Positions 1-5,402 of a DNA stretch of 13,539 nucleotides are shown one piece after another. Numbering within the stretch: position 1 is the first letter of the stretch; every line of letters starts with the position of its first letter. The stretch spans positions 1-13,539 of the forward strand of contig JBOFWQ010000030.1 in assembly GCA_051653685.1 (NCBI GenBank). Direction: 5' to 3'. This stretch comes from Faucicola sp937889485 (lineage in GTDB: Bacteria; Pseudomonadota; Gammaproteobacteria; Pseudomonadales; Moraxellaceae). The notes beneath the pieces are model-generated. The model worked only from the letters and a program-made list of their open reading frames with translations. It was not told the origin of the DNA and made no database searches. The position numbers were made by a program, and so were the translations under genes.

Positions 1-167
1 GGACGCACCAATTTATTATCAACCAAATGCGCAATCAAATTGGTTTTTTGCTGTTGCGTTTCTGCCAAGACCTTTTGCATTGCTTCTTCGCTAATCAAGC
101 CGTCATGGACTAAGCGAGAAGCAATTCCACCAAAACTAGGAAGTGATGCAGCCATAAAATTTTTCAT
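1..167 (-). CDS. pilB: Type IV pilus assembly ATPase PilB, N-terminal fragment (runs off the window)
   Basis: The gene reads leftward and only its first 55 codons are inside the window. The start is the ATG at 165-167; a second in-frame ATG at 153-155 is the alternative, and neither has a strong Shine-Dalgarno sequence. The visible protein begins MKNFMAASLPSFGGIASRLV, followed by GLISEEAMQKVLAE and then IAHLVDNKLV. This pattern (a hydrophobic/arginine helix, a short 'G-L-I-S' turn, an 'A...' helix and 'hLVD') is typical of the N-terminal domain of GspE/PilB-type secretion ATPases, and in particular of PilB in the Moraxellaceae. PilB is the cytoplasmic hexameric ATPase that powers pilin polymerisation. 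The Walker motifs lie outside the window, so the assignment rests on the N-terminal domain alone; another GspE-family ATPase is possible. Confidence 0.62.
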   Translation of the reverse strand, partial: MKNFMAASLPSFGGIASRLVHDGLISEEAMQKVLAETQQQKTNLIAHLVDNKLVR

Positions 168-290
168 CCACTATTTGTTAAAAGCCGTCGATAAAAATAC
201 TTAAAGACGTCACTAAAAAATTATTATATACACGGGAAAAACCATTGGTTTATATATTAACAAATGATTACAGTTAACTTCTCCCCCTAC
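168..290. other. Intergenic spacer upstream of the pilB-like gene; candidate leftward -10
   Basis: This AT-rich stretch has no credible ORF. On the minus strand a TATAAT hexamer (plus positions 223-228) lies about 56 bases before the pilB-like ATG, with a TG dinucleotide just upstream, so it may be the -10 of the leftward gene. I see no good -35. The right part (about 273-290) lies just beyond the stop of the tnpB remnant. It has a run of Cs and a GTTAAC, which may be the end of the decayed insertion element. Confidence 0.3.
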
Positions 291-443
291 TTAGCGCAAA
301 GGGATTTCTTCTAGAAGACGGTCAAGCCCGACCGCAAGCATGGGCTTACTGGCATGGATATTTTTCTCATGCCCTATACACACCCAACACACATGACTGT
401 GAGCATAGCGCTTGTCTTGCAAATGAGCAAGGCAATGCTTCGC
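291..443 (-). pseudogene. tnpB: TnpB C-terminal remnant (IS605 OrfB-type, RNA-guided nuclease family)
   Basis: On the minus strand a 50-codon frame is open from just after a TAA at 444-446 to a TAA stop at 291-293. It reads ...SHVCWVCIGHEKNIHAS, then KPMLAVGLDRLLEEIPLR and stop. Spacing and content match the end of TnpB proteins: the last cysteine pair of the zinc finger (CxxC-G/H), the 'N-I-x-A-S/A-K-N-I-L-A-V-G' helix, and a short tail overlapping the element's right end. The catalytic RuvC segments and the rest of the zinc finger are missing, and there is no start codon, so this is a fragment. In intact elements this end of the gene also encodes the scaffold of the guide (omega/re) RNA. 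Recognition is by motif memory only. Confidence 0.6.
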
Positions 444-526
444 TTAATTTATTTTCATCTCTTATTTACAAACTGACGCTAGCTTGCTATTTTCTAGCTT
501 TGGTGCAAATTTTGTTGATAGATTGA

Positions 527-703
527 ATGATCTGTGAGTGCAAGTTCTGTAATTTATTGCCACCTTTGATGTATGGGTTTAGGTGTATTGGTTTAGATTG
601 TCATCCAAAAGACATTTGCCAATGTCCAGTATGCGGTAAATACGCATGGCTTGACGCATTAACGTGGTGCCACGCTAGCTTTACCAAACCAGTTAATTGG
701 TAG
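527..703 (+). CDS. Small cysteine-rich hypothetical protein (58 aa)
   Basis: I do not recognise a family. The ORF starts at the ATG right after an in-frame TGA (524-526) and ends at TAG 701-703. It has nine cysteines in 58 residues (C3, C5, C8, C20, C25, C31, C33, C36, C48) plus H26 and H49. Two CxCxxC motifs (CECKFC near the N-terminus, CQCPVC at 31-36) are separated by a C-x4-C-H segment, and the second is followed by GKYAWLDALTWCH. This layout could bind two metal ions, as zinc-ribbon or metallothionein-like proteins do, but no known signature is matched. The upstream GATAG is only a weak ribosome binding site and no clear promoter was found. It lies between a tnpB remnant and tnpA, so it may be element cargo, a gene fragment or a chance ORF. 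Confidence 0.38.
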   Translation: MICECKFCNLLPPLMYGFRCIGLDCHPKDICQCPVCGKYAWLDALTWCHASFTKPVNW

Positions 704-749
704 GTTTCAATAGTTTGGTTGGTCTATGTATTTATATCGCCTACCTAGC

Positions 750-778
750 TTGAGTATTTTCGTGGGTTAAAGTATAAT
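750..778 (+). promoter_or_regulatory. Sigma70-type promoter for tnpA
   Basis: TTGAGT at 750-755 and TATAAT at 773-778 are separated by 17 bases, a near-consensus sigma70 arrangement. The -10 lies 33 bases before the tnpA ATG. It is the only good promoter seen between the cysteine-rich ORF and tnpA. Confidence 0.55.
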
Positions 779-811
779 TAGATTCTTCTATTTTACAGTT
801 GGTCTTATGAC

Positions 812-1222
812 ATGTCAAACGATTTAAGACGTGGTAGACACGTTGTTTATAATCTCCATGTGCATTTGGTCTTTGTGGCAAAATACCGCAGAAAATTATT
901 TACTAAAGAGATTTTGGACGATATGCAGGTAATTTTTTCTGATGTTTGTACAAAATTTGAAGCACAGTTGGTTGAGTTTGATGGTGAAAGTGATTATGTA
1001 CATTTATTGGTCATTTATCCGCCTAAAGTCGCTGTTTCTAATCTGGTTAATAGCTTGAAAGGTGTTTCTAGTCGTTTACTACGTAAAAAAGACCATCCAT
1101 CCATGAACGCGCAGTTAGACGGCGATGCCTTATGGTCACCTAGCTACTTTGCAGGTAGCTGTGGCGGTGCACCAATCGAGATGATCCGCCAGTATATCGA
1201 AGCGCAAAATACAAGCCACTAA
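812..1222 (+). CDS. tnpA: IS200/IS605-family transposase TnpA with altered HUH motif
   Basis: The 136-residue protein is full length for TnpA (Y1 HUH single-strand transposase, about 130-155 aa). Family landmarks are present: LHVHLVFVAKYRR near the N-terminus, the SLKGVSSRLLR helix, LWSPSYFAGSCGG, and the catalytic tyrosine in MIRQYIEAQ (Y128). TnpA normally cuts single-stranded element ends with this tyrosine while an H-U-H pair holds the metal ion. Here the motif reads Y62-V63-H64, because the codon at 995-997 is TAT where family members have CAT. Loss of the first histidine should abolish or strongly weaken cleavage. The reading frame is otherwise intact, so the change looks recent or the protein is retained for binding only. 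A promoter lies at 750-778, but there is no clear Shine-Dalgarno sequence. The neighbouring tnpB survives only as a remnant. Confidence 0.88.
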   Translation: MSNDLRRGRHVVYNLHVHLVFVAKYRRKLFTKEILDDMQVIFSDVCTKFEAQLVEFDGESDYVHLLVIYPPKVAVSNLVNSLKGVSSRLLRKKDHPSMNAQLDGDALWSPSYFAGSCGGAPIEMIRQYIEAQNTSH

Positions 1223-1272
1223 ATACCATCGATGCGTAAGCTGTAAGCATGGTGATTTAAGTTACCGTATAT

Positions 1273-1292
1273 CCACCGCTTAAAGTCGTTGG
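1273..1292 (+). repeat. Degenerate end-type hairpin after tnpA
   Basis: CCACCGC (1273-1279) faces TCGTTGG (1286-1292) across a six-base loop; five of seven positions pair. IS200/IS605 tnpA genes are commonly followed by a hairpin of this kind (CCACCGC...GCGGTGG), so this looks like a mutated version. A second small stem, CGTTG/CAACG, overlaps it (1287-1305). Three GATA units follow at 1311-1322. Nothing else is seen before the tpiA promoter. Confidence 0.4.
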
Positions 1293-1371
1293 TTTTGCGG
1301 CAACGGTAGCGATAGATAGATAGGTACATACATAAATATCATCTTTCAAATCAGTCACTTGCAAAAATAGG

Positions 1372-1422
1372 TTTAGCCAAATCGCCGAATACTTTATAAT
1401 TCTTCTTTTAATGCCCTATAAT
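1372..1422 (+). promoter_or_regulatory. Candidate promoter(s) for tpiA
   Basis: A TATAAT at 1395-1400 has a poor -35 (TTTAGC, 1372-1377) at a 17-base spacing. A second perfect TATAAT lies at 1417-1422 without a matching -35. Either would start transcription 25-55 bases before the tpiA ATG. This is where the housekeeping cluster begins after the decayed element. Confidence 0.42.
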
Positions 1423-1457
1423 CCCCTATTTCATATCTAAACACGGACAGGAACACT

Positions 1458-2270
1458 ATGCAAATGCTTGATCGTTCGCCAAACTGGCAAAACCCTTGGA
1501 TCGTGGCAAATTGGAAAATGAACCCAGCATCACGCTCAGACGTCATAGCGCTGCTCGATCAACTCGCCAACCAATGGAGTGTCACCAACCGTCTATCGCA
1601 CTGTAACGTGGTGTTAGCACCTAGCATGCTTCATATTGACACCGTCAATCAACTACGCCACCAGCATGCGCTCCCCGTTGCCCTTGCCGCGCAAAACCTA
1701 TGTGCCCAAAGTGCTGACAAAGGTGCCTTCACGGGTGAAATATCTGCCGCACAACTAGCAGACAGCCAAGTGAACTACGTAATTATCGGTCACTCAGAAC
1801 GCCGCCAATACTTTGGCGAAGATGATACCTGCTTGATTGCCAAAATTCGTTGTGCACTTTCGCAAAATCTTACCGTTATCTTATGTATTGGTGAAACACA
1901 GCAGCAATATGAAGCAGGTCAGACCCATTCGGTCATCAGCGAGCAGCTGACTGTTCTTCAAACCTTGGTAGAAACGGGCGAACTTAACCAATCACGCTTT
2001 ATTATTGCCTATGAACCCGTCTGGGCAATTGGCACAGGCAAAGTTCCCACCCCTGCAGAGGTTGAAAATGTCCACACCTTTATTCAATCGCAGCTTACAA
2101 ACATTCACCACACCTTACACCATACGCCAATCTTATATGGCGGCAGCGTAAAAGCAGACAATGCAAAAGACATTGCCCAATGCCCAACCGTCTCAGGGGT
2201 TTTGGTCGGTGGTGCCGCTTTAGATGCCTCAAGTTTTACACAAATTATTCAAGCTTTTGCAAAAAAGTAA
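1458..2270 (+). CDS. tpiA: Triosephosphate isomerase
   Basis: This cytosolic glycolytic enzyme interconverts dihydroxyacetone phosphate and glyceraldehyde 3-phosphate. The TIM-barrel landmarks are all visible: substrate-binding N18 and K20 in VANWKMN, electrophile H112 in IIGHSERRQYFGE, catalytic base E186 in AYEPVWAIGTGK, the flexible loop 6 that follows (about 190-200), and the phosphate-binding LYGGSVKADN (226-235) and GVLVGGAALD near the end. The 270-residue length is slightly above the usual 250 because of a short N-terminal extension before the first strand. The ATG at 1458 is preferred because AGGA at 1448-1451 precedes it at good spacing; the in-frame ATG at 1464 is less well placed. 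It is followed 126 bp later by secG, the pairing also seen in pseudomonads. No terminator lies between them, so they may share a transcript. Confidence 0.97.
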   Translation: MQMLDRSPNWQNPWIVANWKMNPASRSDVIALLDQLANQWSVTNRLSHCNVVLAPSMLHIDTVNQLRHQHALPVALAAQNLCAQSADKGAFTGEISAAQLADSQVNYVIIGHSERRQYFGEDDTCLIAKIRCALSQNLTVILCIGETQQQYEAGQTHSVISEQLTVLQTLVETGELNQSRFIIAYEPVWAIGTGKVPTPAEVENVHTFIQSQLTNIHHTLHHTPILYGGSVKADNAKDIAQCPTVSGVLVGGAALDASSFTQIIQAFAKK

Positions 2271-2332
2271 GTTAAACTTAGCCATTTTTAGCCAGTTTTT
2301 TGGTCACTTTTATCAACAGCTTAACAGCACTG

Positions 2333-2359
2333 GCATGAATGACCCAATAATTTTCATGC
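2333..2359 (+). repeat. Inverted repeat in the tpiA-secG gap
   Basis: GCATGAA (2333-2339) and TTCATGC (2353-2359) are perfect complements around a 13-base loop. No T-run follows, so it is not an intrinsic terminator. It could be an mRNA hairpin or a protein site; no function can be assigned. Confidence 0.3.
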
Positions 2360-2396
2360 TAACCATCACCACACGGATAAATTTTTTGAGATAGCT

Positions 2397-2696
2397 ATGT
2401 ATACAACCATTTTAGTGATTCATATTATCGTGGCAATTTCCATGATTGGTCTTATTTTAATCCAGCATGGCAAGGGCGCAGATGCAGGTGCTTCTTTTGG
2501 GGGCGGTGGCTCTGCTACGGTCTTTGGCGCCTCAGGCTCAGCAAACTTTTTGACCCGCCTCACCGCGGTACTGACTGCCGTTTTTTTTGTGACTAGCATG
2601 ACCCTCGCTATATTTGCGCGCCAGCAATCTGCCGATAGTCGCACCTTGGACACAAGCTTGGTAACGGCGCCTGCCGCCCCTGCATCCACAAAATAA
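2397..2696 (+). CDS. secG: Preprotein translocase subunit SecG
   Basis: SecG is a small inner-membrane partner of SecYE that assists SecA-driven protein export. The 99-residue protein has the expected two membrane helices (about residues 3-22 and 55-73). They are joined by the conserved cytoplasmic loop, which holds LIQHGKGADAGASFGGG and then ATVFGASGSANFLTR. A short polar Ala/Pro-rich tail follows (SADSRTLD...APAAPASTK), as is common in gammaproteobacteria. The ATG at 2397 is preceded by GAG at modest spacing. The gene ends 70 bases before tRNA-Leu, the conserved secG-leuU order. Confidence 0.96.
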   Translation: MYTTILVIHIIVAISMIGLILIQHGKGADAGASFGGGGSATVFGASGSANFLTRLTAVLTAVFFVTSMTLAIFARQQSADSRTLDTSLVTAPAAPASTK

Positions 2697-2705
2697 TAAT
2701 TTTTC

Positions 2706-2734
2706 TTGCTTCTTCAAAATTTTTGGCGTAGAAT
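2706..2734 (+). promoter_or_regulatory. Promoter for tRNA-Leu
   Basis: TTGCTT at 2706-2711 and TAGAAT at 2729-2734 are 17 bases apart, a reasonable sigma70 promoter. Its -10 lies 32 bases upstream of the mature tRNA-Leu 5' end. Confidence 0.5.
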
Positions 2735-2766
2735 ACAGCCTCTGTTCTAGAGAACACGTCAATTTT

Positions 2767-2851
2767 GCGATTGTGGTGGAATTGGTAGACACGCTATCTT
2801 GAGGGGGTAGTGCTTCACGGCGTGAGGGTTCAAGTCCCTCCAATCGCACCA
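2767..2851 (+). tRNA. leuU: tRNA-Leu (anticodon GAG)
   Basis: The acceptor stem GCGATTG (2767-2773) pairs perfectly with CAATCGC (2841-2847), followed by discriminator A and an encoded CCA. The D-arm has the GTGG-AATTGGTAGAC sequence typical of tRNA-Leu. The anticodon stem CTATC/GGTAG, with one T.G pair, holds the loop TTGAGGG and so the anticodon GAG. A long class II variable arm and the TTCAAGT T-loop follow. It reads CUC/CUU leucine codons. Its place after secG matches E. coli leuU. Confidence 0.97.
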
Positions 2852-2887
2852 AAAATTTTACGATGAAAAATATCATAAAATAAAGTG

Positions 2888-2916
2888 TTGACAAGATAGC
2901 TAAAGTTCTCTATAAT
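2888..2916 (+). promoter_or_regulatory. Perfect consensus sigma70 promoter for tRNA-fMet
   Basis: TTGACA at 2888-2893 and TATAAT at 2911-2916 are separated by exactly 17 bases. This is a full match to the sigma70 consensus. The -10 lies 16 bases before the mature 5' end of the initiator tRNA. In E. coli the equivalent promoter drives metY-rimP-nusA-infB; here too, readthrough into rimP is likely. Confidence 0.8.
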
Positions 2917-2932
2917 ATGTTTTCTAAATTGT

Positions 2933-3009
<77 letters not shown>

Positions 3010-3072
3010 CTTTTTCCAAAGACGTATAATGAATACGCTGGAAAAATAATTTAGTCACACTTTTATTGATTT

Positions 3073-3105
3073 AAAAGCCCACCAATCAGTTTGTGGGTTT
3101 TTTTG
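3073..3105 (+). terminator. Intrinsic terminator after tRNA-fMet
   Basis: CCCAC (3078-3082) pairs with GTGGG (3093-3097), extended by A-T pairs outside, and is followed by seven Ts. The stem is short, so termination is probably partial. It separates the tRNA from rimP. Confidence 0.7.
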
Positions 3106-3135
3106 TATCTATTGGTTTCTAAAAAACCGAGTTTT

Positions 3136-3148
3136 TGCTAAATTAGCA
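3136..3148 (+). repeat. Short perfect palindrome upstream of rimP
   Basis: TGCTAA-A-TTAGCA is a perfect 6+6 inverted repeat 73 bases before the rimP start. It is too short-looped for an RNA hairpin of note and could be a protein-binding site. No clear promoter is seen around it. Confidence 0.3.
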
Positions 3149-3221
3149 GCGTGTATTGGTCATTTTGCCAATCATTTTTTGAGTTTAATCCATTAGTTAA
3201 TCATCATATACAAAGGATACC

Positions 3222-3719
3222 ATGAAACTATCGACCAAAGTTGCTGAACTGACCCAAATTATTGAGCCAGCGGTAACTGCCTGTGACGTCAGTCTGTGGG
3301 GTATTGAATTTGTGCCACAAGGTAGGCGTTCTCTGCTGCGCATTTATATTGAGGCATTGCCAGAAGACCGTGAGGCAGGAAAACAAGTCACGATCGAAGA
3401 CTGCGCGGCAGTAACTCACCAAGTGGGCGGGGTGTTAGATTTACATGACCCAATTGCAGGTGAATACTTGCTGGAAGTTTCTTCACCAGGTCTTGACCGT
3501 TCATTTTTTTCAGCAGAACAGTTACATGATTACCTTGGGCAAACAATTAGCCTACGTCTTATCCATGCGATTGGACAGGGAGCGGAAAAACGTCGCAAGG
3601 TTACAGGCGAGCTTTTGACCATTGACGCCCAGCAGTTGACCGTGAACACGGATGGCCAGCAACCAATCACCATTGCACTTGATAATATTGACAAAGCCAA
3701 TTTGGTCTATCAGTTTTAG
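3222..3719 (+). CDS. rimP: Ribosome maturation factor RimP
   Basis: RimP assists 30S subunit assembly in the cytoplasm. The 165-residue protein has the normal two-domain length. The N-terminal alpha/beta domain holds LWGIEFVPQGRRSLLRIYIE (residues 25-44) and TIEDCAAVTHQVGGVLD. The family hallmark EYLLEVSSPGLDR (81-93) and a C-terminal SH3-like beta domain (about 95-165) follow. AAGGAT just before the ATG is a good ribosome binding site. The gene stands in the conserved position before nusA, but the 186-bp gap to nusA is unusually long for these normally close-packed genes. Confidence 0.96.
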   Translation: MKLSTKVAELTQIIEPAVTACDVSLWGIEFVPQGRRSLLRIYIEALPEDREAGKQVTIEDCAAVTHQVGGVLDLHDPIAGEYLLEVSSPGLDRSFFSAEQLHDYLGQTISLRLIHAIGQGAEKRRKVTGELLTIDAQQLTVNTDGQQPITIALDNIDKANLVYQF

Positions 3720-3736
3720 AATAAATACTGGCTAGC

Positions 3737-3825
3737 AAAAGGCGCCCTTAACAACGGTGAAAAGACAAATTATAGTTAGATTGTACCCGTATTGATGACG
3801 TGAATGTAGGTTTAACGCCTTTTTT
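3737..3825 (+). promoter_or_regulatory. Structured rimP-nusA spacer, possible attenuator or terminator
   Basis: AAAAGGCG (3737-3744) is a perfect complement of CGCCTTTT (3816-3823), and two further Ts follow. Just inside, TTAA/TTAA can extend the helix after a CCC bulge, and ACGG/CCGT can form an inner stem. The helix plus T-run looks like an intrinsic terminator with a long branched loop of about 71 bases. The rest of the gap up to nusA is AT-rich, with TATAAA at 3869-3874 and TAGAAT at 3878-3883 as weak -10 candidates that lack good -35 boxes. Function is inferred from layout only. Confidence 0.4.
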
Positions 3826-3905
3826 ATACGCTATCTATTCTAACTTTATGATGAAAAAAATTTAAAATTATAAAGACTAGAATATCTTCAACCATAGGTG
3901 ATGAC

Positions 3906-5387
3906 ATGAATCGAGAAATTTTAACGGTCGTTGAAACCGTCAGTAACGAAAAAGGCTTAAACCCAGAAGACATTTTTGAAGCGATAGAGCAAGCTTTGGT
4001 TGTTTCTACCAAAAAGAAAGTCTATAGTGAACAGCCAGAGGTTGCCATCCGTGTTCATATTAACCGCAAAACGGGGGATTATGACACCTACCGTTATTGG
4101 ACAGTAGTGGCAGATGAAGATCATGAAATGCCTGCTTGTCAGCTTGCCATTACCGATCTTGACGCCGACGAGTGGAAAATTGGCGATGTTAAAGAAGAAC
4201 AAATTGAGTCTATCGAATTTGGTCGCATTGCTGCAACACAAGCCAAACAAGTTATTATCCAAAAAATTCGCGAAGCGGAGCGTTCACTAGTGGCAGATGC
4301 TTTTGAGCATCGTATCGGTGAAATGATTACGGGCGAAGTCAAAAAACCTGCGCGTGACGGCTATATTATTGACTTAGGCGATAACGTAGAAGGCTATTTA
4401 CCCCGTGACAAAATGCTACCGCGTGAACAGCTACGGGTAAAAGCGCGCATTAACGCTATTTTAGAGCAGGTTAATCGTGACAACCGCGGAGCACAACTGG
4501 TCTTGTCTCGCACCTCGACCCAGATGCTAACCGCGCTCATGCAAAAAGAAATACCTGAGATTGCCGAACAAATCATCGAAATTCGAGATGTGGCGCGTCA
4601 GCCAGGATTACGTGCCAAAATTTCTGTCAAAACCAACGACCACCGTATTGACCCTGTGGGCGCCTGTATCGGCATGCGCGGCACAAGAATCCAAGCAGTG
4701 CAACAAGAACTTGAAGGCGAGCGCATCGATGTGGTGGTGTGGTCTGATGACCCTGTACAGTACATTATCAGCGCCTTAGAGCCTGCGGACGTTGACCGTA
4801 TTATTTTGGATGAAGATACCAAAACCGCAGACATCATCTTTGCAACCAATGACCAATTAGCCCGCGCAATTGGTTCACAAGGTCAAAATGTACGCCTTGC
4901 GTCAGAATTAACAGGTTACCGTCTTAACATGATGCTTGAAGACGAGTACAATGCCCAACAAGAATCTGAAACTAAAGTGTACCGTGACCTATTTTATACC
5001 CGTCTTGAAGTAGATCAAGACTTAGCCCAAGCGCTGGTTGACATTGGTTTTACAACCCTAGAAGAAGTCGCCTACGTACCAGCAGAAACTTTTTATGACA
5101 TCGACGGACTCGACGACGATGCCATTGACGCCATTCAAGAGCGCGCTAAAGAAGCGGTCATCGCTGATGAATTGGTAAAACAACAAAATATCAAAGAGCC
5201 AAGCCAAGAGCTTCTAAACCTTGATGGCATGACTCAAGCATGGGCATACAAACTTGCCGAACGTGATATCATCACGCTTGACGACCTTGCCGAACAAGCA
5301 ATTTTTGACATTCAAGACATTGAAGGACTGGATGAAAAAACGGCTGGTGAGCTGATTATGAAAGCCCGTGAATCATGGTTTAATTAA
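3906..5387 (+). CDS. nusA: Transcription termination/antitermination factor NusA
   Basis: NusA binds RNA polymerase and nascent RNA, modulating pausing, intrinsic and Rho termination, and rRNA/lambda-type antitermination. The 493 residues match the E. coli length (495). The polymerase-binding N-terminal domain (about 1-125) begins MNREILTVVETVSNEKGL. An S1 domain follows (about 135-200, with GEVKKPARDGYIIDLG). Two KH domains have GMRG at 256-259 and GSQG at 323-326. The C-terminus has two acidic helical repeats, AR1 and AR2 (about 365-493), the form found in gammaproteobacteria. AGGTG at 3896-3900 precedes the ATG. infB starts 15 bp after its stop, so the two are co-transcribed. Confidence 0.98.
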   Translation: MNREILTVVETVSNEKGLNPEDIFEAIEQALVVSTKKKVYSEQPEVAIRVHINRKTGDYDTYRYWTVVADEDHEMPACQLAITDLDADEWKIGDVKEEQIESIEFGRIAATQAKQVIIQKIREAERSLVADAFEHRIGEMITGEVKKPARDGYIIDLGDNVEGYLPRDKMLPREQLRVKARINAILEQVNRDNRGAQLVLSRTSTQMLTALMQKEIPEIAEQIIEIRDVARQPGLRAKISVKTNDHRIDPVGACIGMRGTRIQAVQQELEGERIDVVVWSDDPVQYIISALEPADVDRIILDEDTKTADIIFATNDQLARAIGSQGQNVRLASELTGYRLNMMLEDEYNAQQESETKVYRDLFYTRLEVDQDLAQALVDIGFTTLEEVAYVPAETFYDIDGLDDDAIDAIQERAKEAVIADELVKQQNIKEPSQELLNLDGMTQAWAYKLAERDIITLDDLAEQAIFDIQDIEGLDEKTAGELIMKARESWFN

Positions 5388-5402
5388 AAAAAAGGTGTAT
5401 GA

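Larger units (their letters stand above)
273..1300. mobile_element. Decayed IS200/IS605-family element (boundaries approximate)
   Basis: Three pieces together suggest a degenerate element with divergent tnpB and tnpA, the layout of IS605. They are a leftward TnpB C-terminal remnant ending at 291, a rightward tnpA at 812-1222, and a degenerate hairpin at 1273-1292 just after tnpA. The middle (444-811) holds no tnpB body; instead it has a cysteine-rich short ORF and the tnpA promoter. IS605-family elements make no target duplication and have no terminal inverted repeats, so the ends cannot be fixed by eye. The left limit is set at the GTTAAC near 273 and the right limit just past the hairpin; both are guesses. 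The tnpA HUH change and the lost tnpB body indicate an immobile relic. Confidence 0.5.

Noticed and set aside
1311..1322. Three GATA units as a possible phase-variation repeat
   Set aside because: Three copies are too few and lie in non-coding DNA well upstream of the tpiA promoter region, so this is probably incidental.
2538..2894. 118-codon minus-strand frame across secG and tRNA-Leu
   Set aside because: It would run through a perfect tRNA gene and most of secG in antisense, so it is a chance frame.
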